From Streptomyces nitrosporeus (GTDB lineage: Bacteria > Actinomycetota > Actinomycetes > Streptomycetales > Streptomycetaceae): a stretch of DNA of 64,000 bases. Each line of letters starts with the position of its first letter. Within the stretch, counting starts at the first letter, position 1. Positions 52,900 to 62,410 of the stretch are shown one piece after another. A program made the translations under genes and the position numbers. Location: positions 3,410,001 through 3,474,000 of the forward strand of contig NZ_CP023702.1 of NCBI RefSeq assembly GCF_008704555.1, read 5' to 3'. Below the pieces are notes generated by a model. That model saw only the letters and a list, made by a program, of their open reading frames with translations, was not told the origin of the DNA and made no database searches.

Positions 52900-55800
52900 C
52901 TACAGACCTTCAGACAATCCGCGCATTCGGGTGAGGGCGCACACGGCGCGCGCTTCCTCTGCGCGCGCGCCTATGCGCCTGCTGATCGCCAAGCTCTCCT
53001 CCAGGTGGGCGACCGCCCGTTCCACGCTGCCCGCCTCACACTCGGCCATCGCGAGATCGTGGAGCACATCGGCCTCCTCACCTGCGGCATCGATGCGGCG
53101 CGCCACCGTCAGGGCGCTCGTGTGCCACCCCAGCGCCTCCTCGCCGCGACCGACCGCCAGGTGTGCCCGCCCCATCCCGTTCAAGGCGATCGTCTCTCCA
53201 CGCAGGTCTCCCAGCTCCCTCAGCACAGGGAGGACCGCGGCGTAGAGGCTGAGCGCCTCGTCGACCCGCCCCTGCGCCTCCAGTACGTCCGCCAGGTTCA
53301 TGTGCACCGTGACCTGGTCGCGTTTGGTCCCCACACCCGGCATCTCGGCTATCGCCTGCCGCAGATACAACTCGGCGGATTTCTTGTCCCCGATTTTCTG
53401 ATGGAACTTCGCGAGGTTGTTGATGGCCACGTACTGGCCTCTCGCATCCCCTATCTCGGCGAACTCGGCAAGAGACTGCGTAAAGCAGAAAAGGGCATCC
53501 TGGTACTCTGCGAGATGGAGGTTGATGATGCCCAGCATGTTATGACTGCGCGCCGCCTTCAGTTTGTCTTCCGTAGCGGTCGGCAAGCCCAGTAAGTCTT
53601 CCTGTAATGACCGCGCCTCCTCGTACCGGCCGGCCTGCCAGAAGAGGATCGACAACTGGTGGGCACTCTGGAACTCCAGCTCGGGGTCCCCCACCGAGCG
53701 GGCGACTTCCAGTGCCTTTCCCGCCTCCGTGATGCCTTCCGGGTAGTGGGCGCCCTGGGTGTGCACCGTGCTGAGGTCGAGCAGCGCCTGCGCCCACTCC
53801 ACGTCCTCGCCCCGCACCTCCCAGTGCCGCACGGCCTTCCGGAACAGCGGTTCGGTGGTGGCGAGATGGCCTTCCGCGTCCAGGAAACACGCCAGCGCGC
53901 GTACCGCTACCGCCAGTTCGTGCTCGGTTCCGTTACTCGCAAACCAGTTCAGTGCATTCAGCAGATTTCCGCTCTCGGTGATCAGCCATTGCTCGGCCGG
54001 ACCCGCTCCGGCCAGTTCCGGAAGCGACGGGACGAGGTGCCGGGGGACATCGAATTCCGTGCGGGACCGGAAGGGGTACGCCATTGCGGATGCGCGGTCG
54101 GCCGCGCCGATGTAGTGGGTGACCAGATTCCGTACGGCATCCGCAGGATCGGTCCCGTCGGGTTCGGCCAGCGAACGGGCGTACTCGCGCAGCAGGTCGT
54201 GCATGGTGAACCGGTGGGGTGAGGGCTCCGACACGAGGTGGTGGGCCATGAGTTCCTCCAGCACCGCCTCTGCGGTACGGAAGGAGAGACCGGTGAGCGC
54301 GGCCACGGCGGACGGCCCGAACTCCACCCCGTCGTGCAGTCCGATACGCCGGAAAACCAGCTGCTGTCCGACGCTCAGGGCACGGTAGGAGAGATCGAAC
54401 ACATGCGTCATCGTCCGTTCCCCGTCCTGCAACGCGGCGAGCGCCCCCTCCCCCTCCAGCTGGCCCAGCAGATCCGAGACGGTCCAGGAGGGACGGGCGA
54501 GCAGGCGGCTGGCCGCGATCTCGATCGCCAGCGGCACATGGCAGCAGATGCGCACGATGTCGGCCGTCGCCGCTTCCGCGGTTCCCGGTCGGGCTCCCAG
54601 CCGCCGGTTGAACAGTTCGATCGCGTCATCGTCCGGCAGTACGTCGAGGGAGAACGCGCGCACCCCCGGAAGCCCCGGGAGCCGCCGTCGGCTGGTGACG
54701 ATGACCGCCGTCGGCGAGGCCCCGGGGAGCAGCGGCCGGATCTGCTCGGAGTCGACCGCGTCGTCCAGGACGACGAGCATGCGCCGGTTACGCGCGGACG
54801 AGCGCCACAAGGCGGTCAGTTCGTCCGCCTCACGTGGCAGTTCCTCGGCGCGCATGCCGAGCAGACGCAGCAGTTCGGCCAGTACGCGGGCGGGGGGACG
54901 CCCGACCGTGGGTCCGCCCAGGTGCACGAAGAGCCGGCCGTCCGGGAAGCGGTCCTTCAGCCGGTGCGCCAGGTGGACGGCGAGCGAGGTCTTGCCCACG
55001 CCCCCCATCCCATGGATCGCCTCGACCGTGACCACCGTTTCCCCGGCGCCTTCACCGAGCGTCGAGCCCAGCCGGTAGAGCTCGTCGCGCCGCCCGACCC
55101 AGGGGATGTCGCGGGGCAGGTTGTCCGGTGCCGTACTCGCCGGCCGCTCGGGGGCCGCTTCCCGTCTGTCGTCCGTCCGCCGCAGCAGGTCCCCCGCGGG
55201 GGTACCGGTGATGATCCCCTGGTGGGCCCGGTGCAGGCGGCGGCCCATGTCGAGCCCTACGTCCCGGACGATGCGCTGCCGGGTCCGCTGGAGGAGTCCG
55301 GTCGCCTCGGCCGTGCGGCCGCTTCCGTACAGGGCGATGACCAGGCGCTCCGCCAGTGCCTCGTCCAGGGCCCGTTCCTCCACGAGGGGCAGGAGCACGG
55401 GTACCGCTTCGGTGAACCTCCCCATGCCGAGGAGTGCGTCGGCCCGCGCCGTCGCCGCCTCCAGCACCGTGCCCGCGACGGTGGTCCGCAGGTGTTCGGG
55501 CCAGGAACCGGCGATACCGGCCAGGGGCTCACCCCGCCAGAGGCCGTCCGCGCGGTCCAGCAGGCGCAGCGCCTCCTCCGGATCGCTTTCCCGCAGCGAG
55601 CGCCCCCGGCCGGTGAGATCCGCGTGCAGCCTGAGGTCCACACGGTCCGGCGGGACCCGCAGGACGTAGGAGTTGGTGCCTCTGACGACCACGGGCGTGC
55701 CGGCGCCGGCGGACTGCAAACCGCTGCGGATCCTCGACACGTGGGAGTGCAGCGATTCCCGGGGCTTGAGCGGCGGGCGGTCGTCCCAGACCCGGTGGAT

Positions 55801-55941
55801 CAGGGTGTCCACGTCCACGGTGCGTTCCGCGTCCCAGGCGAGGGCCGCCAGCGTGAGACGGGTCTTCGTCGGGCCGAGGTCACCGCTGTGACCTGCGGTC
55901 CGCACCTCCACCAATCCCGAGAGCCGGATCTCGAACTCCAC
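52900..55941 (-). CDS. SARP-NB-ARC-TPR transcriptional regulator (AfsR-like)
   Basis: A 1013-residue regulator in three parts. N terminal (about 1-270): OmpR-like DNA-binding plus BTAD domain, with LTLAALAWDAERTVDVDTLI and SLHSHVSRIRSGLQ. Middle (about 290-600): NB-ARC ATPase with Walker A IHGMGGVGKTS, Walker B MLVVLDDA, the CCHVPLAI (GLPL-like) motif and MHDLLREYAR. The rest: TPR repeats. The GTG at 55941 after GGGAGGA gives the short EFEIRLSG start usual for SARPs; the ORF extends upstream. Two TTA codons (53607-53605, 53595-53593) imply bldA dependence. AfsR-type regulators control secondary metabolism; the targets are unknown. Confidence 0.92.
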   Translation of the reverse strand: MEFEIRLSGLVEVRTAGHSGDLGPTKTRLTLAALAWDAERTVDVDTLIHRVWDDRPPLKPRESLHSHVSRIRSGLQSAGAGTPVVVRGTNSYVLRVPPDRVDLRLHADLTGRGRSLRESDPEEALRLLDRADGLWRGEPLAGIAGSWPEHLRTTVAGTVLEAATARADALLGMGRFTEAVPVLLPLVEERALDEALAERLVIALYGSGRTAEATGLLQRTRQRIVRDVGLDMGRRLHRAHQGIITGTPAGDLLRRTDDRREAAPERPASTAPDNLPRDIPWVGRRDELYRLGSTLGEGAGETVVTVEAIHGMGGVGKTSLAVHLAHRLKDRFPDGRLFVHLGGPTVGRPPARVLAELLRLLGMRAEELPREADELTALWRSSARNRRMLVVLDDAVDSEQIRPLLPGASPTAVIVTSRRRLPGLPGVRAFSLDVLPDDDAIELFNRRLGARPGTAEAATADIVRICCHVPLAIEIAASRLLARPSWTVSDLLGQLEGEGALAALQDGERTMTHVFDLSYRALSVGQQLVFRRIGLHDGVEFGPSAVAALTGLSFRTAEAVLEELMAHHLVSEPSPHRFTMHDLLREYARSLAEPDGTDPADAVRNLVTHYIGAADRASAMAYPFRSRTEFDVPRHLVPSLPELAGAGPAEQWLITESGNLLNALNWFASNGTEHELAVAVRALACFLDAEGHLATTEPLFRKAVRHWEVRGEDVEWAQALLDLSTVHTQGAHYPEGITEAGKALEVARSVGDPELEFQSAHQLSILFWQAGRYEEARSLQEDLLGLPTATEDKLKAARSHNMLGIINLHLAEYQDALFCFTQSLAEFAEIGDARGQYVAINNLAKFHQKIGDKKSAELYLRQAIAEMPGVGTKRDQVTVHMNLADVLEAQGRVDEALSLYAAVLPVLRELGDLRGETIALNGMGRAHLAVGRGEEALGWHTSALTVARRIDAAGEEADVLHDLAMAECEAGSVERAVAHLEESLAISRRIGARAEEARAVCALTRMRGLSEGL

Positions 55942-56129
55942 CAGCGTCCTCCCGCCGGTAGGGCCTTCTGCTGGCCGGGCGTTCAAAGCTGCCATGAACC
56001 TGCCGCAATGAACATACTCGGAAGAACTACGACCGAAATTAAACGACTGAAGGACAGTTCTGTTCGTTTCTCTGATGGATTGGGGAGGAGGTTCCGAGAT
56101 ACCGGCCATACAGCACCCGAAGGAGCCTC

Positions 56130-58587
56130 ATGGAATCTTCCCGGCTCGAAGCGCTGTATTCGGTCTTGGCGGCACTCGGGGCCGATCCGGACTCCGTCCG
56201 CCTGGCATGAACTGGCGCGTCTCGTGGCGACGGCCGCCCGCCCGGAAGAGGCTCTGACCAGGCTCGGGGCCGTGTCCGCGACGGATCCGGCGCAGGCGCC
56301 GGCCGACCGGTGGCTGCTGGCCCGTGCTCTGGACCGGCTCGCGGCGGAGGAGACCGGGGTGGAGCAGGCCCTGACCGGCTGGATACGGCGTCACGCCCCG
56401 TCGGACACCGGGGCGACCGGGACCGTCGGTGCGACCGGGGCGACCGGGGCGATCAGCTCCACCGGCAACGTCATGAGCGGCGGTTCCGTGGTGCACGGCC
56501 CCAGCGTCCAGGCCCGCGACATCCGCGGCGGAATCCACTTCCACACGCGTGCCGAGGCCCCCCGCTCCCGGCCGCCCGTGCCACGCCAGCTGCCGGCCGT
56601 GACGAACCGGCTCCTCGGCCGGGACGGCGACCGGCGGGCGCTGGACGAGATCTGGGCCGGCCCGTCCGCACCGGCCTCCCGGATCATGGTCGTCACAGGG
56701 CTCGCCGGGGTGGGCAAGACCACCCTCGTCTCCCACTGGCTCCGGGAGCACACGAGCAGCTTCCCCGACGGCCATCTGTACGCCGATCTGGCCGGCCACG
56801 CGGCGGGGACGGAGAACGGCCCTTCGTCGCCCGGTGCCGTCCTCGAAGCCTTCCTCGTCTCCCTGGGAGTTCCGTCCGTGCCCGCCGACACCGCCCAGCG
56901 CATTGCGTTATGGCGGTCGTTGACAGCCGAACTGCGGATAGCCGTCCTTCTGGACAATGCTTTCTCCGCCGCGCAGGTACGCCCTCTGCTCCTCGGCGCC
57001 CCTGCCGCACTCACCGTGGTGACCAGCAGGAACTCGCTGTCGGGGCTGCGCGCTGACGGCGCGTCCGTCCACCGGCTGGACGGACTCCCGGCCGAGTCCG
57101 CGGTGGAGCTGCTGGCCGTCGGCGGCGGGGCCCGGGTGGCCCGGGAGCCCACGGCCGCCCATGAGGTGGTCCGGCTGTGCGGAGGGCTGCCGCTGGCCGT
57201 GGGGCTGGCCTCCGCACAGCTCGCCGTCCGCCCGTACCGCTCCGTATCGGCCCTCGCCGACAGCCTGGCACACGGGCAGGGGGCGGCCGGCGCGCTGTAC
57301 GCCGACGGAGAGGCGGTCCTGCGCACCGCACTGGACCTGTCGTACCGCTCGCTGCCCGGCCGGGGCGCGGAGCTCTACCGGCTGATGGGTGTGCTGCCCA
57401 CCGACAGGTACGACCCGTTCATGCTGGCCGCCGCTCTGCGCGGCCGGTCCCCGGACGCGGCACAGCTCACCGACATGACCATGCAGACCCTCATGGAGGC
57501 GAACCTTCTGGACGAGACCGGGCCGGGAACCTACCGGCTCCATGACGTCGTCCGGCCGCACGCCCGCAGACTCGGCCAGGACGGGGAGGGGCACGAGTGG
57601 CACGACCGCGTCCTGCGCCGCTACGTCGACTGGTGCCTGGCCACCACGGCCGCGGCCGAGCGCATCCTCGTCCCCAGCCATCGCCTCCCCGGACAGGAGG
57701 ACCCGGAAGCCGTCATCACCCCCACCCCGCTGAACGGGCCGGGCGAGGCACTGGCCTGGCTGGACACCCAGCGCAACGGGATCATGGGCGCCATCCGCCA
57801 CTGCGCGAGGGCCGGGTGGCACACCTCCTGCTGGCGCCTGGCCGATTCGGCCTGGCCCCTCTTCCAGCGGCTGCGCCCCACGGACCTGTGGATCGAGGCG
57901 CACCGGCTCGGCCTGGAGGCGGCGCGCCTCAGCGGGTCGGGGCCGGGCGAGGGCCGCATGCTCACCTCGGGCGCGATCGGCCTGCGGAACGCGGGCCGGT
58001 ACGAGGAGGCGGCCTCCTGGTACCGAAGAGCCCTGGAGATGGCGGAAGCGGACGGGGACACCCGGCAGGAGGCGCAGGCCATCAGCGGGCTCGGCCACCT
58101 CCACCTGCTCACCGGTCGCCTCGACGAGGCCCAGGAGTACTTCGAACACGCCCTGCGGCTGAGGGAGTCGGGCGGCCACCGGCGAGGAGCCGCACTGACC
58201 CGTCGGCGCCTCGGGGAGACGGCCCGGGCCAAGGGCGACCTCGCGTCCGCGGCACGGTATCTGCGGCAGGCGGAGGCCGAGCTGGGAGCGCTGGAGGAAA
58301 CGTACGAGCAGACCCGGGTCCGGGCCCTGCTCGGCCATGTGCTGGAGCAGGCGGGTGCCGGCGCCGAGGGGGTGGCCCTGCTGGAGGAGGCGCTGGCGGT
58401 GTTCCGGTCGGACCGGGCCCGCTCGGAGGACTGGGAGGGCCGCTGCCTGGAGTGGCTGGGCGTGGCCGCCGGGTCGAGAGGCGACACCTCTGCCGCGGAA
58501 CGCCATTACAGGGCGGCCCACGTCCTCCTCCGGAGACTGGACCCCGAAGCCGCGCAGCGGGTGGCCGGCCGGCTGCGGCAGTTGTGA
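56130..58587 (+). CDS. STAND NTPase (NB-ARC-TPR), frame broken near its start
   Basis: An apparently single protein whose body, from about residue 27, is read in the frame ending at 58587. A perfect SD (AAGGAG) precedes the ATG at 56130, but that frame ends at TGA 56208-56210 after 26 codons (MESSRLEALYSVLAALG). A +1 shift near 56196-56206 joins it to WHELARLVATA and so on. The body has a Gly-rich collagen-like linker, the GPSVQARDIRGGIHFH motif, Walker A GLAGVGKTTL, Walker B IAVLLDNA, GLPL, LHDVVRPHAR and TPRs. One TTA codon is at 56908-56910. It could be recoded, decayed or an error in the sequence. Confidence 0.85.
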
Positions 58588-58794
58588 CGGTACGACGGGC
58601 CGTCCCCCAGCAGGTGACAGTACGGCAGGCCGCCCACCAGCAGGTGACAGTACGACAGGCCGCCCACCAGCAGGTGACAGTACGACAGGCCGCCCACCAG
58701 CAGGTGACAGTACGACAGGCCGCCCACCAGCAGCTGACAGTACGACAGGCCGCCCACCAGCAGGTGACAGTACGACAGGCCGTCCACCGGCACC
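58585..58794. repeat. Seven-copy 30-bp tandem repeat
   Basis: Seven contiguous 30-bp units start at 58585, 58615, 58645, 58675, 58705, 58735 and 58765; units 2-6 are nearly identical, units 1 and 7 diverge. Each unit begins TGAC(A/G)GTACG. The first TGA is the stop codon of the STAND gene, and because 30 is a multiple of 3, every unit would stop that frame. There are no spacers, so it is a minisatellite and not a CRISPR. Confidence 0.95.
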
Positions 58795-58934
58795 CGTGGC
58801 GGTGCGGTGGACGGCCCGGCCGGCACGCCGCCCGGAGACCCGGTGTGCCGGCCGGGCCTGTCCGGCGGATCAGGGCCGGACAGGCGTGGCGTCCTGCACG
58901 GCGCCTCGCGGCGTCGCCGGACACCACGCGCCAC

Positions 58935-58960
58935 GCCCCTGGCCAGGACTGGCCAGGGGC
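58935..58960. terminator. Terminator of the 58982-60876 unit
   Basis: GCCCCTGGCCA pairs perfectly with TGGCCAGGGGC across GGAC, 21 bp after the minus-strand stop at 58982. Another hairpin (GCCTGTCCGGC, 58856-58885) lies beside it and may serve the STAND gene. Confidence 0.7.
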
Positions 58961-58981
58961 CACCGGACAGCCCTTACGGCG

Positions 58982-59641
58982 CTACGCGACCGCGGTCCCC
59001 GTGGCCGGCGGGGACACCGAGCGCAGGGCGCCGGGCGGCCTCCCCGCGGCCACCCACGCGTGCATCACCGACGCGGCCGTCCCGGCCGGGGAAAGGCCCC
59101 CCGCGCCGAAGGCCCCCGTTCCCAGCAGCCGGGGCCCGCTCGCCTCGCCCCGCACCCCCACGAGAGCGCGCCCCGGCTCCAGCACCGGCACCGCGACGAC
59201 GAGAACCCCCGGATAGCCGGTGAGCAGCTCGTGCACCCGCCGGCAGGCCGACGACGCCGGCAGCGGGACACCGCCCACCAGCACGTCCGCGTAGTGCGCC
59301 AGGCCGGACCGGAACGGAGCGTCCGGATCCGCCCGGAGGTGTACGTCGCAGGGGAAGCCGCCGCCCCCGTGAGCACACCGGGCCGGCGGTCCCGCGACAC
59401 CGGACCGCGCGGGGCCGGACGGTTCGCCGGAACTGACGCGTACGGTGCCGTGCGCGGTGTCCGAGGTCCAGACGGCGAGGACGGATCCGCCCGCTCCGGC
59501 CCCGGACCCGCCGGCCTGGAAGCAGACCCCGAACCACGCCGCGTCCGCCTCCTCCCCCTGCGGACGCCCGTGATCCGGCTCCGGCGGGGCCGGTTCCGGG
59601 CCCGCCCCTCGCCCCGGCCACCCCCGGGCACCATGCCTCAC
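58982..59641 (-). CDS. Hypothetical protein coupled to a glycosyltransferase-like gene
   Basis: A 219-residue protein from a GTG at 59641 that overlaps the upstream stop (GTGA). The middle looks like a regular beta-rich domain (AAWFGVCFQAGG, SVLAVWTSDTAHGTVRV, HLRADPDAPFRSGLAHYADVLVG), with a Pro/Gly-rich N terminus. No family is recognised. The coupling, codon bias and downstream terminator support it as a gene. Confidence 0.68.
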   Translation of the reverse strand: MRHGARGWPGRGAGPEPAPPEPDHGRPQGEEADAAWFGVCFQAGGSGAGAGGSVLAVWTSDTAHGTVRVSSGEPSGPARSGVAGPPARCAHGGGGFPCDVHLRADPDAPFRSGLAHYADVLVGGVPLPASSACRRVHELLTGYPGVLVVAVPVLEPGRALVGVRGEASGPRLLGTGAFGAGGLSPAGTAASVMHAWVAAGRPPGALRSVSPPATGTAVA

Positions 59642-60876
59642 AGCGCCACCCCGCGGTGCTCGTGCGCCTCCCACGCCTCCAGCGGAAGCGGTGGCGACGG
59701 CGGTGTGACGACCGGCGGGCGTGCGGGCTCCCCCAGACCGAGCAGCCGGTAGACCACCGACCTCATCCGCTGATGGAACTCTCCCGGTGCGGAGGACAGC
59801 GAGGCGGCCGCCTCGGCGTACTGCCCCGGTCCGCGCCGCCCGGCGGCGTACTCCAGCTGCTCGGCGAGCGGATGCAGCGCGGAGAGCACCGGTGCCACCC
59901 GCGCCAGCAGTCCCACCGGCGAGGATGCCGATATCTCCGGTCGCGGGCCGGGGTTGAACAGCACCGTGGCCTCGGTCAGCGTGCCGTACGCGGTCAGTGA
60001 GCCGTGGTCGCCGATGATCCAGTCGGCTGCGATCAGCAACGCCTGCCAGTCCGCTTCCGGGGGCACCAGGGCCACCCCCCGGCAGCCCGTCAGCCACCCC
60101 CGTACCTGCCACATGCCGTGGCCGGCGAACACGTTGGGATGCACCAGGAGCGCGGTCCGGTAGAGGTCTCCCGGCAACTGGCCGAGCAGGTGCGGCAGCA
60201 GGGAACCGAGCTGCCCGAACGTCGAAGCGGGCCCCCAGGTGGAGGTGACGACCACGAGCCGCTGTCCGGGCTCCAGCCCCAGCGCCTTCCGGTACTCCTC
60301 CCGGCGCGGGAGCCCGGCCGTGATCCTGTCGACGCACGGGTCACCCACGACATGGGCGACGGGCAGTGCCTCCGGGCAGGAACGCGCCAGTTCCGCGAGG
60401 TCCCGCTCGTGCGAGTAGACGACCGCCGCCGGTACCACCCGTCCCTCGTGCACCAGGTGCCGGCGGCTCAGCATCCCCGGCACCCGGGGCTCCCCGGGCA
60501 CCAGCAGCGAGACATCGGTGAGCAGCTTGATCTGGCCCGCACCGTGGGAGATGCGCAGGACCGGGGCGCGCAACTCGTGCACCCCCCGGGAGCCGGCGGC
60601 CAGCGCGAGATCGAAGTCGGCCCGGAGGGCCTCCTCCCAGGGCACGGTGGCGATGCCCAGACCTCGCAGGTAGTGGGTGACGCCGCTGCCGAAAGCGTGT
60701 GGCGCGGCGGTGAAGACGACTTGGACGCGCAGATCCGCGTCCAGCAGTTCGAAGACCTCGCGGAGCCGTTGCGCGAAGGTCACCGTGTGCACGACCACCA
60801 GGACCCTTTTGCAGTCCCTCACGGTCAGCCAGTGTCCCTGCTCGATCAGCGCCGCCTTGGTGGTTCTCACAGACAT
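59638..60876 (-). CDS. Glycosyltransferase / glycerophosphotransferase-like protein
   Basis: A 412-residue protein with two Rossmann-like halves: KRVLVVVHTVTFAQRLREV at the N terminus, and a C-terminal half with VVVTSTWGPASTFGQLG and ADWIIGDHGSLTAYGTL, which resembles the donor site of CDP-glycerol:glycerophosphotransferases and GT-B enzymes. The ATG at 60876 has GGGGGA 4 nt upstream; ATG 60888 is also possible. It is coupled to the hypothetical gene. Teichoic-acid-like or other polymer synthesis is possible; certainty is low. Confidence 0.65.
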   Translation of the reverse strand: MSVRTTKAALIEQGHWLTVRDCKRVLVVVHTVTFAQRLREVFELLDADLRVQVVFTAAPHAFGSGVTHYLRGLGIATVPWEEALRADFDLALAAGSRGVHELRAPVLRISHGAGQIKLLTDVSLLVPGEPRVPGMLSRRHLVHEGRVVPAAVVYSHERDLAELARSCPEALPVAHVVGDPCVDRITAGLPRREEYRKALGLEPGQRLVVVTSTWGPASTFGQLGSLLPHLLGQLPGDLYRTALLVHPNVFAGHGMWQVRGWLTGCRGVALVPPEADWQALLIAADWIIGDHGSLTAYGTLTEATVLFNPGPRPEISASSPVGLLARVAPVLSALHPLAEQLEYAAGRRGPGQYAEAAASLSSAPGEFHQRMRSVVYRLLGLGEPARPPVVTPPSPPLPLEAWEAHEHRGVAL

Positions 60877-61096
60877 GCGATCCCCCATCGCTCATCCCGG
60901 ACGTATGACGAAGAAGGGGATTCCCGGGGAGTACGGCACATTCCTTGCAGCGTCCTTGCGGCGGCCTTGCCCCCGGCCGGGACCGCCGTCCCGCCCGTCG
61001 CTAACCTGGCCCGCACGCCTGCCCGTTCACCGTGTGCGTACACGGCGCGGAACGGGTACAGAGGACAGAGGGCGAGAAGATCGGGGGAGACTGATC

Positions 61097-61345
61097 ATGG
61101 GCGAGTCCCTGAAGACCTTCGTCGGCGGTACCGAGGTGGACGTCCCCAACAGCATCCCGGCGATCCGTGCCGCGCTGCCGGAGGAGAGACGCGAGGAGTT
61201 CGACCGGGCGATCAACGAGGCCGGTGTGCACGAGATCCAGGCCGTCATGCGGCACTGGATGCTGGAGTCGGTGCCCGATCCCGAGGCCGATCGGATCCTG
61301 GACAGACTGGCCCAGGACGAGGCCGAGAGGCGGAGCGTGGCTTGA
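61097..61345 (+). CDS. DUF6247-type antitoxin-like protein
   Basis: An 82-residue acidic protein (SIPAIRAALPEERREEFDRAI) in the style of DUF6247 proteins, which usually precede RelE/ParE-type toxins in Streptomyces. The ATG at 61097 has GGGGGAGA upstream. It overlaps the following gene by TTGA, so translation is coupled. It would neutralise the downstream toxin and repress the pair. Confidence 0.75.
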   Translation: MGESLKTFVGGTEVDVPNSIPAIRAALPEERREEFDRAINEAGVHEIQAVMRHWMLESVPDPEADRILDRLAQDEAERRSVA

Positions 61346-61584
61346 GCTTCCGGATCTCCTACGCACCGCCCGCCGACGACACCCTGGCGAAGATGCGGGA
61401 CGGCGACTCCTTCCGGCGTGAGATGGCACGGACCCTGGGCCAGGACCCGTACGGGCACGCCTCGACCGCCGTCAAGCGGGAACGCGACCGCCGTGAGGCC
61501 ACCGTGTCCGGGGCGATCGTCCTCTACTACGTCTCCGGGACCGTGCTGACCGTCACCGTGGTCAGGCTGGTTCCGCTACCGTGA
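61342..61584 (+). CDS. RelE/ParE-like toxin
   Basis: An 80-residue basic protein with a helix-rich N-terminal half and the C-terminal beta strands typical of the RelE/ParE fold (IVLYYVSGTVLTVTVVRLV). It starts at TTG 61342 overlapping the antitoxin stop, the only start near the coupling point. Such toxins cleave mRNA or inhibit gyrase. Catalytic residues are not clear by eye. Confidence 0.72.
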   Translation: MSFRISYAPPADDTLAKMRDGDSFRREMARTLGQDPYGHASTAVKRERDRREATVSGAIVLYYVSGTVLTVTVVRLVPLP

Positions 61585-61630
61585 GGGGGCGGGCCGTTCC
61601 CTGCCCCGCCCCCTCACCACGCCGCCGCGA

Positions 61631-62410
61631 TCAGCCGAGCTTCTTGAGCTGGGCGTCGATCAGCTCGGTGGGCAGGTCGGATTCGGTCTTCTTCGTGGCC
61701 ATCGCCCCGAAGTCCATCGTGGCGAAGGTGGCGACCGTCGCACCCTGACGGATGATCACCAGCTTGAAGGGCACCTTCGAGCCGTCCGCGTCGAACAGCA
61801 CGTTCCAGGCCGCGGCCTCCTCGCCGCCGCTCACCTTCTCCTCGGTCACCTCGGCGAGGTTCTGCTTCTCCCCCTTCGTGGTCATCACGAAGCCGCCGGA
61901 GCACGCGGCGACGGCGTCCCGGAGCTCCGCGATGCTCTTCGCGGCGCCGTCACCCTCGTAGGAGTTCAGCGTGACCAGGGTGCTCGTGATGTCGAAGGCG
62001 GCCGCGAGCTGCTCCTCCGGGGAGGCGTCCTTGTCCTTCACGGGCTCCTGGGTCGCCCTGCGGGCGGCGTCACCGATCGGGGCGCCCCGCTTCACGCCGT
62101 AGAGGGCGGAGCTGATGGGCTCGCACTCCTTCTTGTCGGCGGTGACGTCCCCCTCACCGGCACGGTCGGCGGAGGTGGTCTTCGCGATCTTCTGGCCGGC
62201 CGCATCGCCCTGCTCCAGCGAGAGCTTCTCCAGCTCGGCGGAGGTGAGCGCCTTGACGGCCGCCTTCGTCGCGCCGCCGTCCTCGGCACCCGGTGCGGCG
62301 GCGTCGGCCTTCCCGCCCTTCTCCTCCGCACCGCCGCAGGCGGTGGCCAGGAGGGCCAGGGACATCACGGAGGCGGCGAGGGCGGTACGGCGTACGGCGG
62401 TGGTGCGCAT
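61631..62410 (-). CDS. Secreted lipoprotein of unknown function
   Basis: A 259-residue protein with an Arg-rich N region, hydrophobic core and lipobox LLATAC (Cys near residue 25), then an acidic Ala/Gly linker and a mixed domain with two Cys (KECEPISSALYG; AVAACSGGFVMTT) that could pair. This resembles LpqN/LpqT- or DUF-type actinobacterial lipoproteins. The 3' end converges on the toxin gene, with a hairpin between (GAGGGGGCGGGCC near 61581). Confidence 0.85.
   Translation of the reverse strand: MRTTAVRRTALAASVMSLALLATACGGAEEKGGKADAAAPGAEDGGATKAAVKALTSAELEKLSLEQGDAAGQKIAKTTSADRAGEGDVTADKKECEPISSALYGVKRGAPIGDAARRATQEPVKDKDASPEEQLAAAFDITSTLVTLNSYEGDGAAKSIAELRDAVAACSGGFVMTTKGEKQNLAEVTEEKVSGGEEAAAWNVLFDADGSKVPFKLVIIRQGATVATFATMDFGAMATKKTESDLPTELIDAQLKKLG

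Noticed and set aside
54238-56129. Upstream open extension of the STAND reading frame over the SARP gene
   Set aside because: It runs antisense to the SARP N-terminal and NB-ARC domains and has no protein-like sequence; the SD and ATG at 56130 mark the real start.
58585-58794. CRISPR array
   Set aside because: Units are directly adjacent with no unique spacers, and no cas genes are present.
58506-58934. Minus-strand repetitive peptide frames over the 30-bp repeat
   Set aside because: The repeat length is a multiple of 3, so any frame without a stop yields a repetitive peptide; there is no start, SD or codon bias to support a gene.
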